DNA from: Escherichia fergusonii ATCC 35469
GTDB lineage: Bacteria; Pseudomonadota; Gammaproteobacteria; Enterobacterales; Enterobacteriaceae
DNA length: 64,000 nucleotides
Assembly: GCF_000026225.1 (NCBI RefSeq)
Contig: NC_011740.1
Location: 3,906,001 to 3,970,000, forward strand
Reading direction: 5' to 3'
Part shown: in pieces, positions 1 through 8,261 of the stretch
Position numbering within the stretch: the stretch's first letter is position 1
How the letters are laid out: each line of letters opens with the position of its first letter
Made by a program: the position numbers and the translations under genes
The notes under the pieces: generated by a model
Told to the model about the DNA's origin: nothing
What the model saw: the letters and a program-made list of their open reading frames with translations, nothing else
Databases searched by the model: none

Positions 1-443
1 TTGATACTGAAAATCTGCGTGCTGGTCGCGGCTTTTACTTCATCCGTCATCTGCCCGTTAATGAAATCTTTCATCGAACGTTTTTCCCAGTATGGGAACA
101 GTTCTTCGCGGTAGATACGTTTATCTTCTTCACTAATGGCGAAGCGGTCCTGCGGTCGCGTCGGAAATTGATCCAGCTCTTTCAGCAGCCAGTAAGGGTC
201 CATTTCCGGCGACATAATCCCGGCGCGCGGTTTTACGGTACGGTTACCAGCAATCAGTTCTTCATCACGAATCGAAATTTCAACATGTTCAAGGATATAC
301 GCTGTTGCTTTCGCCCGGCGCAATATCACTGGTTCGCCTTCGGTTTGCCGATGGCTGGCGGTATAAAGCAGCGCCCGCTCCAGCGAGATTTCACGGGTAT
401 TGGCAAACAGTGCAGTTTTGAGGCGAGAGATACGATTCGTCAT
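1..443 (-). CDS. pflD: Pyruvate formate-lyase-like enzyme PflD (5' part; cut by window start)
   Basis: This is the N-terminal 147 codons of a glycyl-radical enzyme of the pyruvate formate-lyase family, starting MTNRISRLKTALFANTREIS. The reading frame is open to the window edge, so the radical glycine and active-site cysteines lie outside. It matches PflD (formate acetyltransferase 2) as I remember it. It is the third gene of the minus-strand run frwC-frwB-pflD, 50 bases after frwB, with an AGGAG-like ribosome site just before the ATG. The true substrate of PflD is uncertain; related enzymes include glycerol and diol dehydratases. Confidence 0.93.
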   Translation of the reverse strand, partial: MTNRISRLKTALFANTREISLERALLYTASHRQTEGEPVILRRAKATAYILEHVEISIRDEELIAGNRTVKPRAGIMSPEMDPYWLLKELDQFPTRPQDRFAISEEDKRIYREELFPYWEKRSMKDFINGQMTDEVKAATSTQIFSI

Positions 444-493
444 GAGGAACTCCTGTGGGAAAGCGACCCCGCCCTTGCGAGCGGGATAAGAAC

Positions 494-814
494 TTAAGCG
501 GTTTGCGCCAGGTGAGCTTCAATTTTGCTCATAATGGCGTCAGCGCGTTTTACCGCGTCGCTGATGTTGACACGCACGATGGTCTTGCCAGCAAAACGCT
601 CTTCAAACTTGATGCCGATATCTTTGGTCAGAATCACCATATCGGCGCTCGCCACGTCTTCCGCTGTCAGTTCATTTTCCAGACCAATTGACCCCTGGGT
701 TTCTACTTTCACTTCCCAGCCTTTCGCTTTCGCGGCGCTTTCCAGTGCCTCTGCTGCCATATAAGTATGGGCAACACCTGAAGGACATGCGGTTACTGCA
801 ATAATTTTCGTCAT
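494..814 (-). CDS. frwB: PTS fructose-like EIIB component FrwB
   Basis: A 106-residue cytoplasmic EIIB domain of the fructose PTS family. The phosphorylation-site cysteine sits near residue 10 in the motif TACPSGVAHTYMAAEAL. The start was set at 814 rather than at an upstream in-frame ATG at 883, because the family begins MTKIIAVTACP and the longer form would run back into frwC. It lies 10 bases after the frwC stop. It should pass phosphate from a phosphocarrier, perhaps PtsA encoded divergently, to sugar bound by FrwC. The sugar is unknown. Confidence 0.93.
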   Translation of the reverse strand: MTKIIAVTACPSGVAHTYMAAEALESAAKAKGWEVKVETQGSIGLENELTAEDVASADMVILTKDIGIKFEERFAGKTIVRVNISDAVKRADAIMSKIEAHLAQTA

Positions 815-824
815 GGCTCGTTCC

Positions 825-1904
825 TCAATTAATTTCAAAATCCAAATCCAGGTCGTCTTCTTTTTCATCAGATGAAGACCCATTTTTACGCGCCAGACTT
901 TTCAGCACGTTCACACAAACTGCTGTCACTACTGCCCCGACAGCCACTGCTGCGATATAACCCAGCTTGCCTTCAACCACAGGCAGCACAATCAGACCAC
1001 CCCAGCCTGCATAGCACTGCGCACCGACCAGCGCCGCAGTTACCGCACCACAAACAGAACCGACCATGATGGAAGGAATGACTCGCAACGGATCGGCAGC
1101 GGCGAAAGGAATCGCCCCTTCGGTGACACCAACGCACCCCATCACCAGCGCCGCTTTGCCGGTTTCACGCTCTTCTGCAGAGAAATTTTTACGACCAATC
1201 AGCGTCGCCAGCCCCATACCCAGCGGTGGAACACAGATCCCCACGGCAGCAATGGCCACCACGGTATAAACGCCCTGAGCCACACAGATCAGCATGAAGG
1301 CATAGGCCACTTTGTTAACCGGGCCGCCCATATCAAAGGCCAGCATCAATCCCATGATCACCGCCAGCATCACTACGCTGCCTTGTTGCATGCCCTGAAG
1401 CCACTGGGTCAGGCTGTTGGTCAACGCCCCCACCGGCTCGCCCAGTCCCCACATCATGACACCAGCAGTAATCAGTGTGCCGACGATCGGAATGATGAAG
1501 ATTGGCATCACCGAGCGCAGAACTTTATGCACCGGAATTTTCTTCAGGTAATGCACCACGATGCCGCCGATAATCCCGGCGATCAGCGCGCCAAAGAAGC
1601 CCGCACCAAAGCTGTTACCAACCCAGGCACCGATAGCGCACGGAGCCAGCGCAGAGCGTTCTGCAATGGAATAGCCGATGTAAGCGGCGAGGAAAGGCAC
1701 CATCAGCGTCAAGCCTGCAACGCCGATATCAAACAGTTTTTTCAGATTCGGATCGGCTACGGCATCCGGCACTGCACCTTTGCCATACAACATGACGGAA
1801 ACCGCCAGCAAAATACCGCCCGATACCACGAAGGGAATCATGTGTGAAACGCCCGTCATTAAATGCTGACGGGTATTTTTCAGGATCTGCACCAACTCAT
1901 TCAT
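825..1904 (-). CDS. frwC: PTS fructose-like EIIC permease FrwC
   Basis: A 359-residue polytopic inner-membrane protein of the fructose-type EIIC family. Many hydrophobic helices are visible, along with the family segments AFDMGGPVNKVAYAF and TEGAIPFAAADP. The tail is short and acidic (residues ~343-359). It is the first gene of the frwC-frwB-pflD operon and diverges from ptsA across about 300 bases. It forms the membrane channel that imports and phosphorylates an unidentified sugar with FrwB. It is nearly identical to the K-12 protein I remember. Confidence 0.93.
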   Translation of the reverse strand: MNELVQILKNTRQHLMTGVSHMIPFVVSGGILLAVSVMLYGKGAVPDAVADPNLKKLFDIGVAGLTLMVPFLAAYIGYSIAERSALAPCAIGAWVGNSFGAGFFGALIAGIIGGIVVHYLKKIPVHKVLRSVMPIFIIPIVGTLITAGVMMWGLGEPVGALTNSLTQWLQGMQQGSVVMLAVIMGLMLAFDMGGPVNKVAYAFMLICVAQGVYTVVAIAAVGICVPPLGMGLATLIGRKNFSAEERETGKAALVMGCVGVTEGAIPFAAADPLRVIPSIMVGSVCGAVTAALVGAQCYAGWGGLIVLPVVEGKLGYIAAVAVGAVVTAVCVNVLKSLARKNGSSSDEKEDDLDLDFEIN

Positions 1905-2212
1905 AAGCTGCTCCCGGGCTTGCGAAAGCCCATGTCCATATTTTTGATGAAGGAAACAATAGGCAATCGCAGGCAGAGCAAACAGTGGATAAAAAGGCCA
2001 TTTACTGGACTTTTGTAATATCAGTACAAAAATGCGATCCGCCTCATAACTTGCGATAACCCGGAAGCCTGCCGCAAAACGGCGTCTTGTGAGACGCGTC
2101 GCAAATTGACGGTTACATTACATTTGTCCAGCTTTTGGCAGTTTTGTCACATGGCAGGCCGTTGCCGTGCGCTCTTATCCTGTAAACAGAAAACCGTACC
2201 GGGAGAGAGGCA
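1905..2212. promoter_or_regulatory. Divergent frwC/ptsA control region with a CRP-like site
   Basis: This 308-base gap separates the divergent frwC and ptsA genes. At 2088-2103 it contains TGTGA-N6-TCGCA, one base off the CRP consensus half-sites. Catabolite control of one or both PTS operons is plausible, as expected for sugar PTS genes. I could not assign convincing -35/-10 pairs. The ptsA ATG is preceded by GGGAGAGAGG, a strong ribosome site. Confidence 0.5.
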
Positions 2213-4714
2213 ATGGCCCTGATTGTGGAATTTATTTGTGAGCTGCCTAACGGCGTACATGCACGTCCGGCAAGCCACGTTGAAACGCTGTGTAATACTT
2301 TTTCATCACAAATTGAGTGGCATAACCTGCGCAGTGACCGTAAGGGCAACGCCAAAAGCGCTCTTGCGCTGATTGGCACCGATACGCTGGTGGGCGATAA
2401 GTGCCAGTTACTGATTTCCGGGGCCGATGAACAGGAAGCGCACCAGCGTTTAAGCCAATGGCTGCGTGATGAATTTCCCCACTGCGATGCGCCACTGGCA
2501 GAAGTTAAATCTGACGAACTGGAGCCGCTGCCGGTTTCACTGACCAATCTGAATCCGCAAATTATCCGCGCTCGCACCGTGTGCAGCGGTAGCGCAGGCG
2601 GCATTCTGACGCCGATCTCTTCTTTAGATCTCAATACGCTGGGTAACCTCCCCGCAGCCAAAGGCGTTGACGCCGAGCAATCCGCGCTGGAAAACGGCCT
2701 GACACTGGTACTGAAAAACATTGAGTTTCGTCTGCTGGATAGCGACGGTGCTACCAGCGCGATTCTGGAAGCGCACCGATCCCTGGCTGGCGATACTTCC
2801 CTGCGCGAACATTTACTGGCAGGCGTCAGCGCCGGATTAAGCTGTGCCGAAGCAATTGTTGCCAGCGCGAATCACTTTTGTGAAGAGTTTTCCCGTTCCA
2901 GCAGCAGCTACCTGCAAGAACGTGCGCTGGATGTGCGCGATGTCTGCTTCCAGTTACTCCAGCAAATCTACGGTGAGCAACGCTTTCCGGCACCGGGCAA
3001 GCTGACGCAGCCCGCCATTTGTATGGCTGATGAACTGACCCCTAGCCAGTTCCTCGAACTGGATAAAAATCACCTCAAAGGTCTGTTGCTGAAAAGTGGC
3101 GGCACTACCTCACACACGGTGATCCTTGCCCGTTCGTTCAACATTCCGACACTGGTTGGTGTGGATATTGATGCCCTTACTCCGTGGCAGCATCAAACGA
3201 TTTATATCGACGGTAATGCCGGGGCGATTGTAGTCGAACCGACAGACGCGGTGGCGCGTTATTATCAACAAGAAGCCCGCGTGCAGGACGCACTGCGTGA
3301 GCAACAACGTGTCTGGCTGACCCAACAAGCCCGTACCGCTGACGGTATCCGCATTGAAATTGCCGCTAACATCGCTCACTCCGTCGAAGCGCAGACCGCA
3401 TTCGGCAATGGTGCGGAAGGCGTTGGTTTGTTCCGCACTGAAATGCTCTATATGGATCGCACCAGCGCACCGGGCGAAAGCGAGTTGTACAACATTTTTT
3501 GTCAGGCGCTGGAATCCGCCAACGGACGCAGCATTATTGTGCGCACTATGGATATTGGCGGTGACAAACCCGTTGATTATCTGAATATTCCCGCAGAAAC
3601 TAACCCGTTCCTCGGTTATCGCGCCGTGCGTATTTATGAAGAGTACGCGTCGTTATTTACCACGCAGCTACGGTCGATCCTCCGTGCCTCCGCTCATGGC
3701 AGCCTGAAAATTATGATCCCGATGATCTCTTCAATGGAAGAGATCTTATGGGTGAAAGAAAAACTGGCGGAAGCTAAACAGCAGCTGCGTAACGAACACA
3801 TTCCGTTTGATGAGAAGATCCAGCTCGGCATTATGCTGGAAGTGCCGTCAGTGATGTTCATCATCGATCAATGCTGTGAAGAGATTGATTTCTTTAGTAT
3901 TGGTAGTAATGACCTGACGCAATATCTGCTGGCAGTGGATCGCGATAACGCTAAGGTAACTCGTCACTACAACAGCCTGAATCCGGCATTCTTACGAGCG
4001 CTTGATTACGCCGTGCAGGCAGTGCATCGCCAGGGCAAATGGATTGGTCTGTGCGGTGAACTGGGGGCGAAAGGTTCCGTGCTGCCGTTGCTGGTCGGTT
4101 TAGGGCTGGATGAACTGAGCATGAGTGCACCGTCAATTCCAGCGGCGAAAGCGCGGATGGCGCAACTTGATAGCCGTGAGTGCCGCAAGTTGCTCAACCA
4201 GGCGATGGCCTGCCGCACTTCGCTGGAAGTGGAACACCTGCTGGCGCAATTCCGCATGACGCAACAGGACGCACCGCTGGTCACCGCCGAGTGCATCACG
4301 CTTGAAAGTGACTGGCGCAGCAAAGAAGAAGTGCTCAAAGGCATGACCGATAACCTGCTGCTGGCGGGCCGCTGCCGCTATCCGCGTAAACTGGAAGCCG
4401 ACTTGTGGGCGCGTGAGGCCGTTTTCTCTACCGGTCTGGGCTTTAGTTTTGCCATTCCCCACAGCAAATCGGAACATATTGAGCAGTCCACCATCAGCGT
4501 GGCGCGTCTGCAAGCGCCGGTGCGCTGGGGAGATGATGAAGCGCAATTCATCATCATGTTAACACTGAACAAACACGCCGCAGGCGATCAACATATGCGC
4601 ATTTTCTCGCGCCTCGCTCGCCGCATCATGCACGAAGAATTCCGTAACGCGCTGGTTAACGCCGCCTCTGCCGACGCTATCGCCAGCCTGCTGCAACATG
4701 AACTGGAACTTTAA
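2213..4714 (+). CDS. ptsA: Multiphosphoryl transfer protein PtsA (HPr-EI-EIIA fusion)
   Basis: An 833-residue cytoplasmic fusion of three PTS modules. An HPr-like domain carries its active histidine at H16 (GVHARPAS). An enzyme I domain carries the phosphohistidine near H301 (GGTTSHTVILARS), followed by the PEP-binding barrel (VGLFRTEML, IGSNDLTQY). A C-terminal fructose-type EIIA domain has its histidine near H750 (FAIPHSKSEH). It can in principle take phosphate from PEP and deliver it to an EIIB such as FrwB without the general PTS proteins. It is followed after 11 bases by fsaB and then gldA. The family is sometimes called cryptic in E. coli. Confidence 0.94.
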   Translation: MALIVEFICELPNGVHARPASHVETLCNTFSSQIEWHNLRSDRKGNAKSALALIGTDTLVGDKCQLLISGADEQEAHQRLSQWLRDEFPHCDAPLAEVKSDELEPLPVSLTNLNPQIIRARTVCSGSAGGILTPISSLDLNTLGNLPAAKGVDAEQSALENGLTLVLKNIEFRLLDSDGATSAILEAHRSLAGDTSLREHLLAGVSAGLSCAEAIVASANHFCEEFSRSSSSYLQERALDVRDVCFQLLQQIYGEQRFPAPGKLTQPAICMADELTPSQFLELDKNHLKGLLLKSGGTTSHTVILARSFNIPTLVGVDIDALTPWQHQTIYIDGNAGAIVVEPTDAVARYYQQEARVQDALREQQRVWLTQQARTADGIRIEIAANIAHSVEAQTAFGNGAEGVGLFRTEMLYMDRTSAPGESELYNIFCQALESANGRSIIVRTMDIGGDKPVDYLNIPAETNPFLGYRAVRIYEEYASLFTTQLRSILRASAHGSLKIMIPMISSMEEILWVKEKLAEAKQQLRNEHIPFDEKIQLGIMLEVPSVMFIIDQCCEEIDFFSIGSNDLTQYLLAVDRDNAKVTRHYNSLNPAFLRALDYAVQAVHRQGKWIGLCGELGAKGSVLPLLVGLGLDELSMSAPSIPAAKARMAQLDSRECRKLLNQAMACRTSLEVEHLLAQFRMTQQDAPLVTAECITLESDWRSKEEVLKGMTDNLLLAGRCRYPRKLEADLWAREAVFSTGLGFSFAIPHSKSEHIEQSTISVARLQAPVRWGDDEAQFIIMLTLNKHAAGDQHMRIFSRLARRIMHEEFRNALVNAASADAIASLLQHELEL

Positions 4715-4725
4715 AAGGAAACATC

Positions 4726-5388
4726 ATGGAACTGTATCTGGACACCGCTAACGTCGCAGAAGTCGAACGTCTGGCACGCATATTCCCGATTACCGGGGTG
4801 ACAACTAACCCGAGCATTATCGCTGCCAGCAAGGAGTCCATCTGGGAAGTGCTACCGCGTCTGCAAAAAGCGATTGGTGATGAGGGCATTCTGTTTGCTC
4901 AGACCATGAGTCGTGACGCGCAGGGGATGGTGGAAGAAGCGAAGCGCCTGCGCGACGCCATTCCGGGCATCGTGGTGAAAATCCCGGTGACTTCCGAAGG
5001 TCTGGCCGCCATTAAGATGCTGAAAAAAGAGGGTATTACTACACTTGGCACCGCTGTATATAGTGCCGCTCAAGGGTTACTGGCCGCACTGGCAGGGGCA
5101 AAATACGTTGCTCCGTATGTTAACCGCGTAGACGCCCAGGGCGGTGACGGCATTCGTACGGTTCAGGAGCTGCAAGCGCTGTTGGAAATGCACGCGCCAG
5201 AAAGCATGGTGCTGGCTGCCAGCTTTAAAACACCGCGTCAGGCGCTGGATTGTTTGCTGGCAGGATGTGAGTCCATCACCCTACCTTTAGATGTAGCGCA
5301 ACAAATGCTCAATACGCCTGCGGTAGAGTCAGCTATAGAGAAGTTTGAACACGACTGGAAAGCTACATTTGGCAATATCAATCTCTAA
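4726..5388 (+). CDS. fsaB: Fructose-6-phosphate aldolase 2
   Basis: A 220-residue transaldolase-family class I aldolase. The Schiff-base lysine is K85 in GIVVKIPVTSEG, and the N-terminal MELYLDTANV and TTNPS motifs are typical. It splits fructose 6-phosphate into dihydroxyacetone and glyceraldehyde 3-phosphate, or condenses dihydroxyacetone with aldehydes. It sits between ptsA and gldA. GldA can act on dihydroxyacetone and glycerol, so the pair could handle a C3 unit from a PTS sugar. An AAGGA ribosome site precedes the ATG. Confidence 0.93.
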   Translation: MELYLDTANVAEVERLARIFPITGVTTNPSIIAASKESIWEVLPRLQKAIGDEGILFAQTMSRDAQGMVEEAKRLRDAIPGIVVKIPVTSEGLAAIKMLKKEGITTLGTAVYSAAQGLLAALAGAKYVAPYVNRVDAQGGDGIRTVQELQALLEMHAPESMVLAASFKTPRQALDCLLAGCESITLPLDVAQQMLNTPAVESAIEKFEHDWKATFGNINL

Positions 5389-5398
5389 GGGAACTATT

Positions 5399-6502
5399 AT
5401 GGACCGTATTATTCAATCTCCAGGTAAATACATCCAGGGTGCTGATGTCATTAATCGTCTGGGCGAATACCTGAAACCACTGGCAGAACGCTGGTTAGTT
5501 GTTGGTGATAAATTTGTATTAGGATTTGCTCAGGCTACCGTAGAGCAAAGCTTTAAAGATGCCGGGCTGGTTGTTGAAATCGCACCGTTTGGCGGCGAAT
5601 GTTCACAAAATGAGATCGACCGTCTGCGCGGCATCGCGGAGACTGCCCAGTGTGGCGCAATTCTCGGTATCGGTGGTGGTAAAACCCTCGATACCGCTAA
5701 AGCACTGGCTCACTACATGAGTGTACCGGTTGCAATCGCACCGACCATCGCCTCTACCGACGCACCGTGCAGTGCGTTGTCTGTTATCTACACCGACGAC
5801 GGCGAGTTTGACCGCTACCTGTTGCTGCCAAACAACCCGGAACGCGTTATTGTTGATACCAAAATTGTTGCTGGCGCGCCTGCACGTCTGTTAGCAGCGG
5901 GTATCGGTGATGCGCTGGCAACCTGGTTTGAAGCACGCGCCTGTTCCCGTAGCGGCGCTACCACTATGGCGGGCGGTAAGTGTACCCAGGCAGCTCTTGC
6001 GCTGGCTGAACTGTGCTACAACACTCTGCTGGAAGAAGGCGAAAAAGCGATGCTTGCCGCCGAACAGCATGTAGTAACCCCTGCGCTGGAACGCGTGATT
6101 GAAGCGAACACCTATTTAAGCGGTGTAGGCTTTGAAAGTGGAGGTCTGGCTGCGGCGCACGCAGTACATAACGGCCTGACCGCTATTCCAGATGCGCATC
6201 ACTATTATCACGGTGAAAAAGTGGCATTTGGTACACTGACGCAGCTGGTACTGGAAAATGCTCCGCTGGAAGAGATCGAAACTGTTGCCGCCCTGTGCCA
6301 TTCCGTTGGCCTGCCGATCACGCTGGCGCAACTGGATATTAAAGAAGATATCCCGGCGAAAATGCGCATTGTTGCGGAAGCATCTTGTGCAGAAGGTGAA
6401 ACCATCCACAACATGCCTGGCGGCGCAACACCAGATGAAGTATATGCCGCGCTGCTGGTAGCCGACCAGTACGGTCAGCGTTTCCTGCAAGAGTGGGAAT
6501 AA
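5399..6502 (+). CDS. gldA: Glycerol dehydrogenase GldA
   Basis: A 367-residue iron-type alcohol dehydrogenase that oxidises glycerol to dihydroxyacetone with NAD+. The dinucleotide motif GIGGGKTLDTAKA is present. Metal-ligand segments are GIGDALATWFEA, AHAVHNGL and YHGEKVAFGT. The start at 5399 (MDRIIQSPGK) was chosen over an upstream frame start at 5345, which would overlap fsaB by 44 bases. About a dozen substitutions from the K-12 protein I recall (for example AHYMSVPV for AHFMGVPV) mark a diverged strain. It ends the ptsA-fsaB-gldA unit and is followed by a terminator. Confidence 0.94.
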   Translation: MDRIIQSPGKYIQGADVINRLGEYLKPLAERWLVVGDKFVLGFAQATVEQSFKDAGLVVEIAPFGGECSQNEIDRLRGIAETAQCGAILGIGGGKTLDTAKALAHYMSVPVAIAPTIASTDAPCSALSVIYTDDGEFDRYLLLPNNPERVIVDTKIVAGAPARLLAAGIGDALATWFEARACSRSGATTMAGGKCTQAALALAELCYNTLLEEGEKAMLAAEQHVVTPALERVIEANTYLSGVGFESGGLAAAHAVHNGLTAIPDAHHYYHGEKVAFGTLTQLVLENAPLEEIETVAALCHSVGLPITLAQLDIKEDIPAKMRIVAEASCAEGETIHNMPGGATPDEVYAALLVADQYGQRFLQEWE

Positions 6503-6510
6503 TCCACACC

Positions 6511-6537
6511 AAACTCCCGCGTCAGCGGGAGTTTTTT
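6511..6537 (+). terminator. Rho-independent terminator after gldA
   Basis: A 7-bp GC-rich stem, CTCCCGC/GCGGGAG, with a GTCA loop is followed by a run of six T. It lies just after the gldA stop and ends the ptsA-fsaB-gldA transcript. Confidence 0.9.
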
Positions 6538-6620
6538 ATCCGCTTCCGGACATTTCCCTCACAGAACATTCAAACGCTCTGAAGGTCGAATCTGTGAATA
6601 TTTTTTCACGGACGAAACAG

Positions 6621-7238
6621 ATGAAAGCTTCACTGGCGTTGTTCAGTCTTCTGACGGTATTTACCAGTTACTCCTTAAAATCTCCCGCTGTTCCACCAAC
6701 CGTGGTACAAATCCAGGCCAACACCAATCTTGCCATCGCAGACGGTGCCAGACAGCAAATTGGCAGCACGCTATTTTACGATCCGGCGTATGTGCAGCTT
6801 ACTTATCCTGGCGGTGATGTCCCACAAGAACGCGGTGTATGTTCCGATGTGGTGATCCGTGCTCTGCGCAGCCAGAAGGTCGATTTGCAGAAACTGGTTC
6901 ACGAAGATATGGCGAAGAATTTTGCCGATTATCCGCAAAAGTGGAAGTTAAAGCGCCCGGACAGCAACATCGATCACCGTCGGGTGCCTAATCTGGAAAC
7001 CTGGTTTACCCGCCACGATAAAACGCGCCCCACCAGCAAAAACGCCAGTGACTACCAAGCGGGCGATATTGTCTCCTGGCGATTAGATAATGGGCTGGCA
7101 CATATTGGGGTGGTTTCAGATGGCTTCGCCCGCGACGGTACGCCGCTGGTGATACATAACATTGGCGCAGGCGCGCAGGAAGAAGACGTGCTGTTTAGTT
7201 GGCAGATGGTGGGGCACTATCGGTATTTTGCTAAATGA
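6621..7238 (+). CDS. yijF: YijF, DUF1287 family protein
   Basis: A 205-residue protein with a hydrophobic N-terminal segment (residues ~3-20) that looks like a signal sequence, so it is probably periplasmic. It has GVCSDVVIRAL and GDIVSWRLDNGLAHIGVVS, with a conserved cysteine and histidine. This arrangement resembles NlpC/P60-like papain-fold enzymes, an inference only. The start at 6621 follows the family; an in-frame start at 6594 would add nine residues. It converges with yijE. The function is not known to me. Confidence 0.85.
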   Translation: MKASLALFSLLTVFTSYSLKSPAVPPTVVQIQANTNLAIADGARQQIGSTLFYDPAYVQLTYPGGDVPQERGVCSDVVIRALRSQKVDLQKLVHEDMAKNFADYPQKWKLKRPDSNIDHRRVPNLETWFTRHDKTRPTSKNASDYQAGDIVSWRLDNGLAHIGVVSDGFARDGTPLVIHNIGAGAQEEDVLFSWQMVGHYRYFAK

Positions 7239-7262
7239 GCGCTCGCCCCACCTGTAAAAAAT

Positions 7263-8168
7263 TCAGATCCTTTTTACGCTGACGGCTTCTTTTTTCTTAC
7301 GGCTCACCAGCGCCAGTGCCAGCACAATCAGCACAATGCCGCTACCTTCAACGGCCCCCGGATTTTCACCGAGCAGCCACCAGGAAAAGAGTACGCCGCA
7401 AACAGGAACTGCTAACGTGCTTAGGCTGGCGATACTGGCGGGTAAGTTTTTCAATACAAACAGCCATAAGCTCCAGGCCAGCGCTGTCGCCAGAATCGCA
7501 CTGTAGGCCAGCGCCCAGAACACGGTGGGCTGCCAGTCAATTTCACGTTGCGGCACCAGTGAAGCGACCACACTCATCACCAGCGCCGCATACAGCATCT
7601 GCCAGGATGTTAACGACAATAAATCCACGCGCGGATGACGGGCGTAAAGGCGTTTAGCGACAATGGCACTCGCCCCCCAACTGACACCAGAGAGGATCGC
7701 CAGCATGGCGCTTTTCATCGAAGAGAAATCGAGTTGCCACGGCTGCAACACCAAAAATAAGCCGAAAGCGGCAATCAGAATCGCCAAATATTGCCCGCGT
7801 CGCAGGCGTTCACCGAGAAACAACGCGGCGAAAATCACCACCCAGAACGGCATGGTATAGCTCAGGATCGCCACCTTCCCCGCTCCGCCGCTCACCAGCG
7901 CCCACTGCGCCAGGCCAACCATCCCGCAGGTTTGTAACAGGGCAATGGCTAAGGTGTATTTAAAGGGCGTCGGGCGCATTCCGCGACCACGTAATAAAAG
8001 GACGATGAATAAAACGAGAGTGCCGAAAATGCAGCGTAAAGCGGTAAAGTCGAAGGCACCGATGTAGCTGGTGACTTGCTTCATGAAAATCCAGCTATAA
8101 CTCCAGATAAGTGTGAGCACAACCAGGCCACTGATTGCCAGTGGGTTGCTCTTTCCTGCGGCAGACAT
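7263..8168 (-). CDS. yijE: EamA-family exporter YijE
   Basis: A 301-residue protein with ten hydrophobic segments in two repeated EamA halves, the drug/metabolite transporter superfamily, in the inner membrane. YijE of E. coli has been reported as a cystine/cysteine-related exporter. The C-terminus is basic (SRKKKEAVSVKRI), consistent with a cytoplasmic end. The start at 8168 (MSAAGKSNPL) matches the known protein rather than an 11-residue longer frame from 8201. It converges with yijF, and its upstream side faces the katG terminator. Confidence 0.88.
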   Translation of the reverse strand: MSAAGKSNPLAISGLVVLTLIWSYSWIFMKQVTSYIGAFDFTALRCIFGTLVLFIVLLLRGRGMRPTPFKYTLAIALLQTCGMVGLAQWALVSGGAGKVAILSYTMPFWVVIFAALFLGERLRRGQYLAILIAAFGLFLVLQPWQLDFSSMKSAMLAILSGVSWGASAIVAKRLYARHPRVDLLSLTSWQMLYAALVMSVVASLVPQREIDWQPTVFWALAYSAILATALAWSLWLFVLKNLPASIASLSTLAVPVCGVLFSWWLLGENPGAVEGSGIVLIVLALALVSRKKKEAVSVKRI

Positions 8169-8212
8169 GAGAGATCCAGTGTGTAGTTTTCCTGTGGACA
8201 CTATACGCCGGT

Positions 8213-8252
8213 AAAAAAACTTCAGCGACTGCCAGACAGACAGTCGCTGAAG
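8213..8252 (-). terminator. Rho-independent terminator of katG
   Basis: A perfect 12-bp inverted repeat (CTTCAGCGACTG and its complement) with a 9-base loop is followed, on the minus strand, by seven T. It starts ten bases beyond the katG stop and separates katG from yijE. Confidence 0.93.
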
Positions 8253-8261
8253 AAGGTCAGA